Source: Lytechinus variegatus (Eukaryota; Echinodermata; Echinoidea; Temnopleuroida; Toxopneustidae). From it: a stretch of 64,000 nt of DNA. Below are positions 1 to 12,696 of this stretch, one piece after another (within the stretch, counting starts at the first letter, position 1; each line of letters starts with the position of its first letter). The notes beneath the pieces are model-generated. The model was not told the origin of the DNA. It ran no database searches and saw only the letters and a list, made by a program, of their open reading frames with translations. The stretch lies in NCBI RefSeq assembly GCF_018143015.1, contig NC_054740.1, positions 40,744,180-40,808,179 on the forward strand, written 5' to 3'. Position numbers and translations under genes: made by a program.

Positions 1-270
1 AGGAGACTGCGAAAGGGAAGGCTCTGGAGGTTGCTGAAAGGTTAAAAGGGGTAAGTATATTTATTTGGTATTGTAGGAATTATATAAAATAATAAGTAAT
101 GATAATAATGATGATGTTTTTTTTATTTTGATATTATTGTGTTATTAGTATTATTACTGTCATGATTATCATTGATATTACTATTGCTATTTTTATTATT
201 ATTATTGTTTTTGTTAGTAGTAGTAGTGGTGGTGGTGGTGGTGGTGGTGGTGGTGGTGGTGGTGGTGGTG

Positions 271-363
<93 letters not shown>

Positions 364-365
364 AG

Positions 366-420
<55 letters not shown>

Positions 421-3400
421 AAGTAGCAGTAGTAGTAGTTGTAGTAGTAGTAGAATGCTATCTAGTAGTAGTAGAATGCTATCTAGTAGTAGTAGTAGTA
501 TAGTAGAAGTAGTAGTAGGATAGTAGTAGTAGTAATAGTAGTAGTAGTAGTAGTAATAGTAGTAATAGTAGTAGTCTTTATTATTCTTAATATAATTATG
601 ATAATTAGAATTTAGAATTGCAATTATGATAAACTCTATATTTCAAGTTCATTTTCTTTTCATCAGAATAGATGTACTGTATTTTTTTTTATTTGAAATA
701 TTTTCAGCCTTCAATGCCAGACCTGATTATTGGAGCTGACACAGTGGTGGTAAGTCAATATTACAATTTAAACCGCAGATAGAAGCTCAACCTGGTTGGC
801 TTTTCAAAAAGCTGTTTGTAAGCTACAAGATACTTTATGAGTGACTGTTGATCCTATCTTAGGAGCTGAATCCATACCAATAAAATTTTGGTGAACGTGG
901 TTTACCTCAAGAAAGGATCACCAGTCATTCAATAAAGTCGCTCGTATCTTCTGAACAGCTTCATGAAACATCCACCAGTATTATTGTAAGTGTAATATAC
1001 TGGGGTAAGACCGGGCGTCCTTGATGAAACGGTACAAACCTGGGGGCTGTTTCATAAAGCTGTTTGTAAGTTAAGAATGACTCCAAAAACGACGGATGAT
1101 CCTTTTTGTGTGGTAAATGATATTCACCGTTAAATTTCATTGGTGATTATTTAGCGCATAAGAAAGGTTCACCAGTCATTCTTAAAGTCGCTCTCAGCTT
1201 ACGAACAGCTTTATGAAACGCCCGCCTGCTATAGCAAATACCTACATGATATAGAAGTACCACCTGTCTATAAAGACAACAGGTTTGGTTTGCTTTGAAT
1301 TATTTCCCCCATGGAAACATGCATAAGAATTCACAGGACCCTGTCCTTAAAGGTCAAGTCCACCCAAGAAAAATGTTAATTGAATGAATAGAGAAAAATC
1401 AAACGAGCATTTAACGCTGAAAATTGCATTAAAATCGGTTGTGCAATAAGAAAGTTTTTACATATTTAAGTTTCGCTTATTTTTCACAAACTCATGCACA
1501 ACTCAGTGACATGCAAATGAGTGAGTCGATGATGTCCATCACTCACTATTTTGTTTTTTATTGTTTGAATTATACAATATTTTGTTGTTTTTTTTTCCAT
1601 ACTTGACAATAAGGATCAACTTGACTGAACCATTAATGCTCATTTCACATGTTTAGGGAGGAATTAATCATTGTTTCACTTGACAATTAGGAGAAAATAT
1701 AATTATTTCATATAATAAAATACAAAAGAAATCGTGAGTGGATGACGTCATCTGTCTCCTCATTTGCATACCGACCAGGATGTGCTTAATTTTAACTGTT
1801 GTGTGAAATTAAGCGAAACTTTAAAATAGTCATAAATTTCTTATTTTACATCTGATTTTGATGAAACTTTCAGTGTTATGCTTGTTAGATTTTTCTTTTT
1901 ATTCCAATAAACTTTTTGTTGGGCTGGACTTTAAGGACAGGGTCCTGTGAATTCTTATGCATGATTCCATGGAGGAAATAATTCCAAGCAAACCAAACCT
2001 GTGGTCATTATAGATAGGTGGTACTTCTATAGCAGGCGGGCATTTTATAAAGCTGTTTGTAAGCTGAGGGCGACTTTAAGAATGACTGGTGATCCTTTCT
2101 TATGCGCTAAATAATCACCAATGAAATTTAATGGTGAATATCATTTACCACAAAAAACGATCACCAGTCGTTTTTGGAGTCATTCTTAATTTAAGGACCA
2201 CCTGCATGCTCAAAAAAAACACTTTACTTGTGTCCCTCGGGAGGTCTTACAGGAAAATGAAGGAGTGATTGATATTGTTATTTATGCTAGTTTTCTTTAT
2301 AATGATCCAGAAGGGTAATAATTCTTCATTACATATTGAATTTCAATTTATTTGATTATCAATTTCCTCATAATTTAGATAGGAATAACCATCATTTCTG
2401 GGGATTTATTTAACAATTTCTGACACTTTACTATCGTCCCCATTCATGTATTGGTGAGTGGACCCAACATAGTAAAATGTACAGAGACTGAAGCTTTTGG
2501 TCTACTCATATTGGTACTTTAGGTCTCCAAGCAAATGGGCCATATTTTATCTCTTTGCCCCATCTGCAAGGGATCTCTTGGTATTATATAATATTTCCTA
2601 TTTTTCAGAAATAATATCATGTTCTCTCTGATATTGAATGTCCAGAATAAATGGGATGAAATTAGAATGCTGATTTTTTTTTTACAGAAAAGTTGCTTCA
2701 TGAAAAATACTCACTCTTGTCCTTGGATTTTGAATACATATAATGATTATTTGTATAAATAATATTTCATCAATATTTGATTTATTTATATAGGCTCTTG
2801 GAAATAAGATTCTTGAAAAGCCTCAAAGTGAAAAGGGTGCCATTGAAATGCTTACGGAGCTGAGTGGATCAACGCACAAAGTTCATACAGGCATGATACT
2901 GATAAAACAATGTAGGTCAAGAAATACATTGGCCCGAATTTACAAAGGTGGTTTTGAAAACCCACTGTTGAATCCATGGTTTATGCAGATTTCCTGTATA
3001 AATTGCACTTAATTTAGCGTGTATCGGGCGCGTGTATAAACAATGTCCAATGCTGATGCGCGCTTTTGTCACAGTGCGCCAAATTGACGCCTGTTACCAT
3101 AGTTAGATATGCTATATTATTCATGAGTCTACCGTTTGAAGAGTGGACTCATGAATGAAATAGCGTGGATATCCACGGTAACAGGCATCAATTTGTGACA
3201 AAAGCGCGCATCAGCATTGGACATATTAGATATACACGGTTATCCACCTTTGTGGATTCGGGCCAATGTCTTCAGTTTCTGAGTTCCTTTCTCCTTGCCT
3301 CTTCCTCTTCTCATCCTAATTTTCCTTCCTCTTTGTCTTTTTCCTTCTCACCTTTTATCTTCCCCTCCATTCTTTGTGCTTACTTCTCTCTGGTTTCCTC

Positions 3401-5380
3401 ATCTTCTCCTCCTATTCCTTCTCCTCGTCACTCTCCTTCCTTCTTCCTCTTCTTCTCCATCCTTCTTTCTATTCTCCTACTCTTTCTTCCTCCCCTTAAT
3501 TCCTCTTTTTTCCCATCTTTATTTTTTTTCTCTCTCTCTTTTACCTTTCCTTTTGTATTCCTGTTAATCTACTCTATACTCTTTGCTGTATTTATTTCCT
3601 GTTTCTCCGTAAACATTGAAGAAATGTACTTCCCATTTCATATTTTGAATAACTCTCTGATTTATTTGATTGTTAGATTCTGTATATTTTACTTGATTTG
3701 TTCTATAATGTAAAATCACATGTTTTATTCTTAAAAACATCTGCAACACACCCTAAATATGAAAAAGACAAAAGTGAACATGAAATGATTCTAGATTCTT
3801 CCCTATCCATCCCATACCTGATCAAAATCAGGAAAAATTGTGTTTCTTATTTTCGAGGCCTACTTTTCAGGAATTACTGCCTAAATCTGCAACATTGGAT
3901 AGGCTTTACATTAGGGGAGACCGGGGTTAGTTGAAACATTGTAATTTTCTTTAACGCCTGTAAAATAAATTTATGCAATACTGCACTCAATTTATTGCTA
4001 TTAATAATACAACATTGTTGACTTATTATTGCAATAAATTGAGGGCAGTATTGCATAAATTTATTTTACAGGCGTTAAAGAAAATTACAATGTTTCAACT
4101 TACCCCATGTTCCAACTAACCCCGGTCTCCCCTACACTGAATGGGGATTTTCCAGGGGTGAAATCACCCCTTGCCCCCGTTTATTTTTTCCCCTGATTAA
4201 AGTGTATTTATTCCAGTAATCGACTCACAAGTTAAACATTGTATTTGTGCCCTGGTAGCAAGATGTTATATGTAGCATTTTGATTTTCGTTTTTACTTTA
4301 CCAGGTGATGGGGAATTGACCACAGTTAAATTCTTTGAGACAACCGAAGTCATGTTTGCTGAGCTTACACCAGATATTGTCAGAGGATATGTGGCTACAG
4401 GAGAACCAATGTAAGTTTGGTGGTTCCTTGACATTTGCTCTGGCGACAATTGCTCCAATGGAAAATCTGCTCGTTATTCAGCCAGATGTAAAATCTACCG
4501 GTAGCCTCCAAATTCTAAATAAACCCTAATCCTTGTCTTAATTACATTATTCTGCACCAGAAACTCTCTTGCAATCCTAGCTCTAACCCTATGCCCTCTG
4601 AGATATTAAGACATGAGCAAATGTAGCAGGAGCATATGTCGTCGATTGGTCTACCCACTTTGTCCATTTTCCATTTGGTCTTATCCCACATGGTTTAATC
4701 TTTATAGTTCATCTACTCTTACACCCAATTTGCCTACCAACCATTTGGTCTAATTGCTATTTAGCCCATTTACCATTTTGTCTAATAGTCTGTATGGCTA
4801 GACAAACTGTTTCTGAACAAAATTTCCATTTGACGCAGTGAAAAATTAATAGTAGTGTGTAGTAGTAGCAGCAACAGTGGTAGTAGTATTGGTAGTAGTA
4901 GTCCATGTATATCATGGACGGATCCATGGTTTTCAAAAGGGGGAATATGACAAGCAAAAAAAAAGGTTCTCACTTGTGTACGAACAGCATATCCCATAAA
5001 AATATTTGCTGTGACTATGAAGGAAATATGAAGGACATATTTACATTATAAATGTTGACTACGACTCTCAAGGGGGGGGGGGGGGCATGGGCTGGAAATC
5101 CCCCCTTAGATCCGCCACTAATGTATATGACGGTAGAAGAAAACAATGGAACCAAATTTATCAAATCATCTTAAATTTCCCTCGAGTACATGTCAGCTTG
5201 AACTGATGATCTTATTATCGTATTGTTGTAATCATTCACAGGGATAAAGCAGGAGGCTATGGGATCCAGGCAATAGGGGGAACGCTGGTGAAAGGCATCA
5301 TGGGAGATTATTTCAACGTGATGGGATTCCCGCTTCATCACTTCTGCTGTAAGATGCTTGAACTCTTCGGGAAAAGCTGA
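1..5380 (+). CDS. ASMTL: Maf-like dTTP/UTP pyrophosphatase, ASMTL N-domain relative (3' part)
   Basis: Five exons are seen: 1-50 (5' truncated by the window), 708-749, 2794-2911, 4305-4410 and 5242-5380, stop TGA 5378-5380. All junctions are GT-AG and phases agree throughout. The ~150 visible residues hold Maf signatures: IGADTVV (the catalytic-loop Asp of the family), ILEKP, and [14 protein letters not shown] followed by [15 protein letters not shown]. Maf proteins hydrolyse non-canonical or excess nucleoside triphosphates, with dTTP/UTP the usual substrates of this branch. The N-terminal SxSPRR motif must lie upstream. The match is closest to the Maf half of vertebrate ASMTL, but here the frame stops about 11 residues after HHFC and no methyltransferase exon was found, so this is probably a stand-alone Maf protein. 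Caution: a GTAAGA donor-like site at 5349 could splice to an unseen exon. The introns are filled with MITEs and a microsatellite. Confidence 0.85.
213..575. repeat. (GTA/GTG)n trinucleotide microsatellite
   Basis: An interrupted TAG/TGG triplet repeat of about 360 bp lies in the first visible intron of the Maf gene. A pure GTG block (about 227-280) is followed by a long AGT block. Open frames across it read as poly-Ser, poly-Val or poly-Gly and are not genes. Confidence 0.95.
794..977. mobile_element. Palindromic MITE, family 1
   Basis: Imperfect palindrome of about 180 bp. One end reads like AAAAAGCTGTTTGTAAG and the other like its reverse complement (GAACAGCTTCATGAAAC). The middle carries GATCCTATCTTAGG and AAGAAAGGATCACCAG, the same internal motifs as the copies at about 1045-1220 and 29381-29552. 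It has no coding capacity. Intronic, in the Maf gene. Confidence 0.7.
1072..2190. mobile_element. 1.1-kb nested palindrome of MITEs
   Basis: The stretch is an inverted repeat with arms of roughly 500 bp around a centre near 1640. From outside in: a family-1 MITE copy on each side, a shared block containing CTATAGCAGGCGGG and AGGACCCTGTCC, and a family-2 palindromic MITE (about 1348-1936). Matching landmarks are AAGAATGACTCCAAAAACG at 1074 and its complement ending near 2188, and GAATTCACAGGACCCTGTCC at 1328 mirrored at 1931-1950. It lies inside the second visible Maf intron and has no coding capacity. It may be one composite transposable element or the result of an inverted duplication. Confidence 0.8.
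2928..3267. mobile_element. 340-bp palindromic MITE next to a splice donor
   Basis: Terminal inverted repeats of about 24 bp (ATTGGCCCGAATTTACAAAG at 2928; complement ending at 3267) enclose a longer palindrome, with GCGCGCTTTTGTCACA and TGTGACAAAAGCGCGC mirrored around a centre near 3120-3150. The left end lies 16 bp past the donor of the Maf exon ending at 2911. Confidence 0.8.
3287..3560 (+). repeat. Polypyrimidine (CTT/CCT) tract
   Basis: About 270 bp made almost wholly of C and T on the plus strand, in the Maf gene intron. Two overlapping open frames through it encode only Ser/Phe/Leu/Pro-rich low-complexity peptide and are rejected as genes. Confidence 0.85.
3912..4134. mobile_element. 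Palindromic MITE with TAGGGGAGACCGGGG ends
   Basis: Arms of about 100 bp around a centre near 4010. Left end TAGGGGAGACCGGGGTTAGT; right end is its complement ACTAACCCCGGTCTCCCCTA. The right arm has about 18 extra bases. Further in, ACGCCTGTAAAATAAATTTA is mirrored. Intronic, just upstream of the Maf exon at 4305. Confidence 0.85.
4637..4810. repeat. Dispersed repeat rich in ATTTGGTCTA
   Basis: The stretch repeats variants of CCATTTGGTCTA and ATTTGTCTAC. A related copy is at about 47512-47620 (both share ATCCCACATGGT) and a degenerate inverted one at about 52925-52995. Intronic; no coding capacity seen. Confidence 0.5.
4912..5123. mobile_element. Probable short TIR element with GGCGGATC ends
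   Basis: The right end, CCCCCCTTAGATCCGCCACT, and the left end, near GGACGGATCCATGG, are roughly complementary. A 14-G run lies inside. The termini resemble the CAGTGGCG-type ends common in animal hAT-like non-autonomous elements, but the left boundary is uncertain. Confidence 0.4.
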
Positions 5381-6809
5381 TGTTACATCATGCCCATCAA
5401 TGCCATTTTTGGTCGCATGTCGTAAGGTGGTCCAATTTCGTGAACAGGGTAAAAATGGTCAAAAATTCTATTTTTTGATATGTTATAGCCATTACCATTC
5501 TCTAAATAATGGAAAAGTTTTAAGTCTCAAATACCTTTATTTTTCCTTAAAATGACTAATTAACAGCTAATTATTACATAGACGTCAATGTAAATGTGAA
5601 TTTTGAAATGTGTTTTTCTCAAATTGGACCTGCTGCACATAAAATGGTGACAAAAGTTTATGCAACATTGGATCACCCTAGTAAATTGTAGTTATAATCT
5701 TGAAACATCAATAATTAAATCTGTACCAAAAATCGAATAATTATCTATTATTGTATGCATATTAATTATACTAATTAACAGTATTTAATTTCACATTTTA
5801 CCCCTAAAATAAAAGTCACTGTATTTATATGCTTGGCAAAATGACAACATCATGGGTAGAAATGTTTGTTGCAATGATACACAACATTTGTACTAAAAAT
5901 TAAGATTACAAATTAGATAATTAATCAAATCTCTCCGGTTTACTAATTGATTAGGTTGCAGATCAGAGCTGACATACACATGTATTCCATTGCTGCATAT
6001 TTTCAAAATTGTCAAATTTTTATGACATTTAGTTGTTCCCTGCTTTAAAACGCCCAGAAATATGAGGATAACAGTCATATTACATATTATAGGAAGTTGT
6101 TAATTAGGTTTAATTAATATTTTATCATTTACCGCATCCACCGGCTCCGCCACCCCTATTACTTCAAACTTAATGTGCTATAGTTTTTGTTCCTGATATT
6201 GTATTGATCTAATTCATAGTAATATATTTAGCCTATAGTTCTAGCTTCAAAATGAGATATTACTCAATAAATTTGGTCAAGATGCTGTGATGTAGCAACA
6301 ATTTATCCATGGCACCGTGTGGAAAATTGTTCATACGCCACCCTTTTTTCATACCCAACTTATGAAATGCGACCTTTTGGTCGATCACAGGGCAAATTGT
6401 TGGCTATTCATTCAAATTTTAGAGAAACTCTGAATAAACAAAGAAAAAAGGTTTCTTTATAAAAGACACTTTTAATCCTCCTCTTGCATAAGTGCTGCCA
6501 TTACAGTTTTTTACCTGTTGATGAAGCAGGGGAACTGAGGATCCTACATCCAGAGCTAAACCTTATACAAGAAATACCCCATTATATGCCTTTTTCTAAA
6601 CTTCAGCCACAATACACGTGGTCTGCTAAATTCTGTGTAAAAATCATGAGAAGTCAAAAAATATCCAAACTTTGATTACACAGTATATTTCACATATTTC
6701 CTGGCCCCCTTTTCACGTTTCATGTTTCAATGGTACAGAAAATTATTGTTAGCAGATAATATTGAACTATTTGAGGACCAAAAGTGCTGTTAAAGGTATA
6801 CGTTTGTGG

Positions 6810-7219
6810 GATTCAAGAGGGCGCTGTTGGACATACGTACCCGCTGCACGCGGTTCCAGCTGCCAATTGTCAACAACGTTATAATACGCAGATGCCATGT
6901 TCTGAATGCCCAAGCTCCCGACGACAATTCTGAGTTTGAGTATGCTTCGGCTGCTGTTTGAAGATCCTGGCATATTGGCTTCACCTTCTACTGTGTGAAG
7001 TGATGTCAGCAGATGTTTGGACCAATGCTGATGTAGCCATAAGCAGCACAGCGTATGTGTACTGTTCATGTGTGCATCTGCTTCGCGACTGGCTGATGAT
7101 TGACAGCTGCATGCAAATTTCATCAAGGATCTTTGTAAAGAAAATGTTCTTAAATATTTCAAAATATTCTGCTTACAGTACAGCTTGTGACAAAACCATC
7201 CAACATCGCCCTCTTAAAT
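6810..7219. mobile_element. Probable 410-bp element with AAGAGGGCG inverted ends
   Basis: About 22-bp terminal inverted repeats with two mismatches: CAAGAGGGCGCTGTTGGA at the left and TCCAACATCGCCCTCTTA at the right. The interior is not obviously palindromic, and the overlapping small frames on both strands look like chance. Confidence 0.5.
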
Positions 7220-8290
7220 CTCTTAAATGTAAAAGTTTAGTCTCATTTTAACCACACATTTGTATCAGACTTCAGAATAGTGGTTAATCTATACATCCCT
7301 GTAGATTTCCAGTGTGGCTTGGCATGAAAGATATGCAGTGTAATTAATTAATGGACTATCTTTTAACTACATGTGTTTGGTTCCTTCGAAGAAATGTCAA
7401 AAAATATCAAACAAAGCTTAAATATTTTTTTTTTCTGTTGCCATTAAGGGCAATGATGTGAAGTATGAGTGTTTTGGAATCTTATCTGAGATATCCGGTT
7501 ACCCATTCACCTCACCTGGCTTGTAATATTAGTTTTGATACATTTTGTTGTGCAAAGTATTTCTATTTCCTTTATACTTCATTTTCCTCTCTCTCAACCG
7601 CTTAGAGGCAATTTTGCGATTTTGCGGTATATAAAAATTGTTTATTATTATTATATCCGTGTCATTTCTAGGCAAGTTGCTTGTCAAAATATGTCAAAAC
7701 TTATTTTGTTTACAATATTGTATGAGGTGATACATCATGAACCCAGCTAATAACAAGATATTTGCAATGAGAATTTGCTTTAAATAAAAGAATATATTCC
7801 TTGAAACGCAGTGCGAGTAACAGCTGGTAAATCCCAAATTATTTTGCTGCATTACTGTACAGAACTTACAGACTTTCTACAAAGTAATTATTAAGTGCTA
7901 CACAAAGCAAGTATATTTATTGTCAATATTGATGTTTAATGACTTTGCTGTCCAAGTGAAAAATGAATGTGTCTTCTGGCATTTTGGTTTTGAAAATAAT
8001 TCAATTTTAGTCACATCTAATCTGAAAACATTCCAAATAGTACGACCAAACAACCCAGTATTAACTTTGCTCAAGAATTACTTGAAAGTGAGATTGGAAA
8101 AGGGGGGGTGGGCTCCTTTAAATTGTGTTTGGATAATCGATTATTGATAATATACTTTAAAAATTGAAGCCCAAAGATGTTATTCGAATTGCCTTGTATA
8201 AATTTGTACCAGCTGCTCAGAAATGATGTTGGCACTAGCAGAGGCCTAATATCACAACAACACTTTATAATGATAACAGTATATTTATCT

Positions 8291-8533
8291 AGGGTAGCCA
8301 CTTCAGTTCCGAAAAGTTCTCCCAGCGGGCCCTGATCTTAATTATTACCCCGGCTTTAGCTTGGCTTTAGCATGCATGGAATTTCTTCCTACCGGTTACC
8401 CATTCACCTCACCTGGGTTGAGTGCAGCACAATGTGGGTAAATTTCTTGCTGAAGGAAAACACCCCATGGGCAAGGAATCGAACCCACGTCCCTCAGACG
8501 AGATTCGTAACCACTAGACCACGACGCCCCCAC
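8291..8533 (-). mobile_element. tRNA-derived SINE (GGCGTCGTGGTCTAGTGG family)
   Basis: Read on the minus strand, the right end begins GGGGGCGTCGTGGTCTAGTG (A-box-like), followed by GTGGGTTCGATTCC (B-box-like) and the family body: CAGCAAGAAATTTACCCACA, then a CCCAGGTGAGGTGAATGGG-like segment. It shares this body with copies at 38081, 40957, 41960, 49541 and 53163. The 3' part is diverged. Not a functional tRNA. Confidence 0.85.
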
Positions 8534-9935
8534 TTATTACTTATTTACTTCTTGGATTAACGTTTTACATGCATCATAATTGAAAAGATGTGACTTGACC
8601 TACTGTTACTGGTTAGCACTAAAAGCGGTTTCTGTGTAGCTGGTTCTGTTTTTTTTTTAGAGAGAGACTCCCTGAAAATTTGATTTATGATACATAAGTG
8701 GTGTTCAATCAGAGCTGCTACCCTGTACAAGAACATTTCTATATTTTAAAAGCTGAAATTTTTTTTTTTTGTGAGGAAGGTAGTTTTTGCATGAATGAAA
8801 CCATCAAAACTATTATTTTTTTTCAGTACTAATTACTCAAAGTCAGTTAGTTGGCAGCTCTGTTCAATTTTCCATGGCATTTATAAGAATGACCTCCATT
8901 CAATTCAAGTTCAGAAAGATCTCCCTGATTTTCACTCCATTTGTGCAAATGGATGATTTTGACAATTCCCAGATTTTGAACTTATCAATTTAATTGTAAA
9001 GGCAAGGGTGGGGCTGTACTCACTGAATCAGCATATTTTGTATGTCGTAATGTATCAACGGAAAATGAACAGTACTATGTATGATTTTTTTTTATCAACA
9101 TGTACATGAATGTATCAATATCATTGTGAATAATGTAATAAATTGAAATTTGATTTTAAGATGAAATGTGTACCTCTTTTTTTCTGTTTTTGGCAGGTTT
9201 TTTAGGGGGGGTTGCTCATTTTATTCTGATTTTGCAAAAAAAAGTCATATAAAAGTCTCTCGAGAAGGTTAAAGCCTGGCTAGCTTTGTTAAAACCCCAA
9301 ATGCATTTATAACTAGTGCATTTTCATTCTTAGATTATATGAAAGTATATACCCTAAAAAGGTTATGATGTGGATATGAAAAGAATACAAGATAAATTTT
9401 GTGATTTTATATTGAATTTATTTTGATTGGTTGCCCAATCGTTTATAGGCAAGAGTAGTGCCATTTGCCTCGCCATATCTGAACAATAACCTTTGGAAAA
9501 TGTTGCTGAGGTTTTTCGCACCATCTGAAAGGGTTTCAGCAACATCTGAGAGGGTTTTAACAAATCACAGGTCCGATGCAAATATAATGAATTTTGCCAA
9601 GAAAATTTACCTCCTTGCTCATAGCATTCTGCAATTTATTTTATTTAATGTGCCATATATCTTTTATTTGACAAATTCTGCCTACACATTGTTGATTCTA
9701 CCCCCCTCCCCTTCCTCTTTCTCCATTTCCCCATCTCTCTTTCACTCACTCCATGTACTCACATGTCTCCCGTCTTTCTATTCTTCATGTGTGGAACAAT
9801 GATAGATCCGATGACCAGGTTAATAGTAACTACAATGTAAAGTGCTTAGAAACTCAAAAAATGCCATTCGACATGCCTGGAATCCACGATTCTGATCAAC
9901 TTATAAACATTATCATCACAGCAGTTACCGTCAGA

Positions 9936-10164
9936 CACTAGCGTACCTAAGGGGGGGCAGACTGCCCCCCTGACAAGTCGCAACTCGTGCAAGGGACATA
10001 TCCCTACCCTCCCTAACGAACTTGAAGACTTTTTTTTGCTTGTCAATTTTTTTTTGGGTACGAAATCATTTATTTGTGGTTGAAGCCTTTTTTTTTTGCT
10101 TGTCAAATTTTTTGGCGGACAAAATTGCCCCCCCCCCTTGGAAAATCCTGGGTACGCCACTGCT
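9936..10164. mobile_element. Short hAT-like non-autonomous element
   Basis: Ends CACTAGCGTACC (left) and GGTACGCCACTG (right) are near inverted repeats. The hexamer GTCAGA lies just outside both ends (9930-9935 and 10165-10170) and may be part of a target-site duplication. The interior has G/C runs and two TTTTTTTTGCTTGTCAA segments. Assignment to hAT rests only on the end sequence. Confidence 0.6.
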
Positions 10165-11204
10165 GTCAGATGATAACAAAAACAATAGTAGTATTCTTCA
10201 ATACAACTTGACCCGTCTCTCTCCCATCAATCAAGATCACTCTTCTCCATCTCTCTATCTCGCCAATCAAAATAATCACTTCAAATCTTAAACCAAACTA
10301 CACAGACAAACAATTAAAAATAAAATCCTTTAGTTAGTGCTTAGCAAGAAACTTAATGTACATTTATTTACAAAAGGTGTCTTGAGACTCCTCGTACAAC
10401 ACATACATGTTGAGACAATATATGAGCAATTAAAATGATCACAAAATTATTGGGTCAATCAAAAAAAGTACAAAATGGATCTGGCTATAAAGTAACTTTG
10501 GTTTCAGTACAGCAGAATTTAAAAGAAATCCTTCCTCCCCTATTAGGTCTTGGAACAGAGCTAATTGTGATTTGTTTAATAGCCATATGGTTGTTGATTG
10601 TATCTGAACGTAGAATAAAATTACTAGACATTTTTTGCTCTTTACAATTGTGAACAATTAACATTTTTGTGTGTCACAGGTACAAAATTTGCGTGTAATT
10701 AACAACACATCTTTCTTTTCATTACCTCCATCAGAGTTTAAAAGAACAAAGCAATTATTGCACTTTGGGATAAATCAAAAAGAGGTAGGCTGATGGAGGG
10801 AAATGGGGGACATGCCTTCAATTCTCTTATGACAATATAAAGCAAATAATGTAAAAAGTGAATTTACAGTCTGTACCCTGCCTCCATAGCATCCGACACA
10901 GTTCTGTTACATTAATAAATCAAAGAATATGGATTGCTCCTGTGTTAACGAAGAGTGTTTCAAGAAAATATATATTGGGCATGGCTAGTGCCAGAGAAAA
11001 AAGGCTATTGGAAGAAGACCAGTCAATAGCATACAAATGATATACATTAGAGGGGGCACTGGTACAAACTATTCACACAAGATACCTCTTGAAGTTCTAA
11101 CCTGTGTGACGCAATAGCCGAAGATGTCTAACTATCTTGGAGATAATGAATGCCAAAAACACTGTATTATTTGTTTTATTAAAGAACCAATCAGTCCATT
11201 TAAA

Positions 11205-11660
11205 ACCATGAGCAGTCATAATGTTTTACAGGTAAATAATGCAATACCTGAAGGTAAAATGAATCTTAAAGGTAAATGCTAGTTTTGGTAACGATATCAA
11301 AATGAGTTCGTATAGAATCCAATGAAATGACCACCGAAGTGTCTGTTTGTATAAATAAAACGCATGTGACAAAGGATTCTGGAAGAAATTGTGCAATTGC
11401 TGAGAAATCAGCAAATAAGCACATGATTCGGGTAGAGCGTCGGGCCCGACGCTCTAAGCAATAATTATACATTGTCCCTTATCTGTGTTGGGGATCTTTG
11501 GTGTTAACATTTTTCAGCGTAGATTTCAAGATTCACAAAGTTCAGTTAATGTAACTGTACCAGATCTAGATCCTCAATGATATACTGACAATTCAGCCTT
11601 GTTTTACAGACTTTTGCATGAAATCAGTGTTTACTGCGACTACTGGAATTTCTCTTTAAT
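11205..11660 (+). repeat. Dispersed repeat family D, longest copy
   Basis: A ~450-bp unit with landmarks GGTAACGATATCAAAATGAG, ATGACCACCGAAGTG, TACACTGTCCC-like, TCTGTGTTGGGGATCTTTGG and AATCAGTGTTTACTGC. Same-strand relatives are at 14778-14900 and 16625-17010; inverted relatives are at 36560-36912, 38356-38590 and 42365-42510. It has no long frame and no clear terminal repeats, so its class is unknown. An exact palindrome of 20 bp (AGAGCGTCGGGCCCGACGCT) sits at about 11434-11453 inside this copy only. Confidence 0.7.
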
Positions 11661-12140
11661 TGTTCAACAAAAAAGGGAAATTTGTTTTCCCTGTCCCATT
11701 GTGGTGACCCTTTATGGAAACTATTAGAAGTATCATGTCCTCTTCTACTGTGCAATTCCATAGAATAATCAACAGTTTAATACATCTGATCCCCATCTTT
11801 CTCAATATTTAACCCCAATTCATGGACTTCTCAGGCCATTATCATTTGAGAGCATTACAACTTACAAATCAAGTGAATTAGAAAAAAACAGAAATGATTC
11901 ATTCGGAAAGGTCCCACCCACAAGGGGTCAGACTTAATGTACATAGCTTTATGGAATTTCCCTATAGCAAGATAGGCATCAGTGCTTTATACATTGACAC
12001 ATACAGTTGTGCTCAAATGTTAGTGAACCCTACTGGAAAATGCACTCCTTCATACCGAGTGTTGAATGTAGACAGTAGACAACAATATGATCGAAACAAA
12101 CTTTATTGAATGTAATATTATATCACATGAATTCACAATT

Positions 12141-12696
12141 AAAGGACAAGTCTACCCCAATAAAATAATCCAACAAGCATAACACTGAAAATTTCATCAA
12201 AATCGGATGTAAAATAAGAAAGTTATGACATTTTAAATTTTCGCTTAATTTTACAAGTTATATGCACATCCTGGCTGGTATGCAAATGAGGAGACTATGA
12301 CGTCATCCACTCACTATTTCTTTTGTATTTTGTTATGTGAAATATGAAATATTCTAATTTTCTCCTCATTGTCAAGTGATGCAACGATTAATTCCTCCCT
12401 GAACATATGGAATTTGCATTGTTTAATACTATATGGTTCAGTCAAGTTGGTCCTTCTTGTCAAATCTATAAACATGAAATATTGTATAATTCAAACAAAA
12501 AAAAACAAAAGAAATAGTGAGTGATGGTGAGTCACCTAGTTGTGCATATCACTGTTTTGGGAAAAATAAGCGAAACTTTAAAATGTCATAACTTTCTTAT
12601 TTTACATTCAATTTTGATGAAATTTTCAGCACTATGCTAGTTTGATTTTTCTCTATTTATTCAAGTCACCACTTTCCTGGGGTGGACTTGAACTTT
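12141..12696. mobile_element. Palindromic MITE, family 2 (intact copy)
   Basis: Ends AAAGGACAAGTCTACCCC (left) and GGGGTGGACTTGAACTTTT (right) are inverted. The body is a long imperfect palindrome, with TCATCAAAATCGGATGTAAA mirrored by TTTACATTCAATTTTGATGA. Other copies lie in the 1.1-kb palindrome (1348-1936) and at 53628-54617. No coding capacity. Confidence 0.8.

Noticed and set aside
162-503. 113-codon poly-Gly/Ser/Val protein
   Set aside because: Trinucleotide microsatellite inside an intron.
3165-3713. 182-codon Ser/Phe/Leu-rich frame
   Set aside because: Runs through a polypyrimidine tract in the Maf intron; low-complexity artefact.
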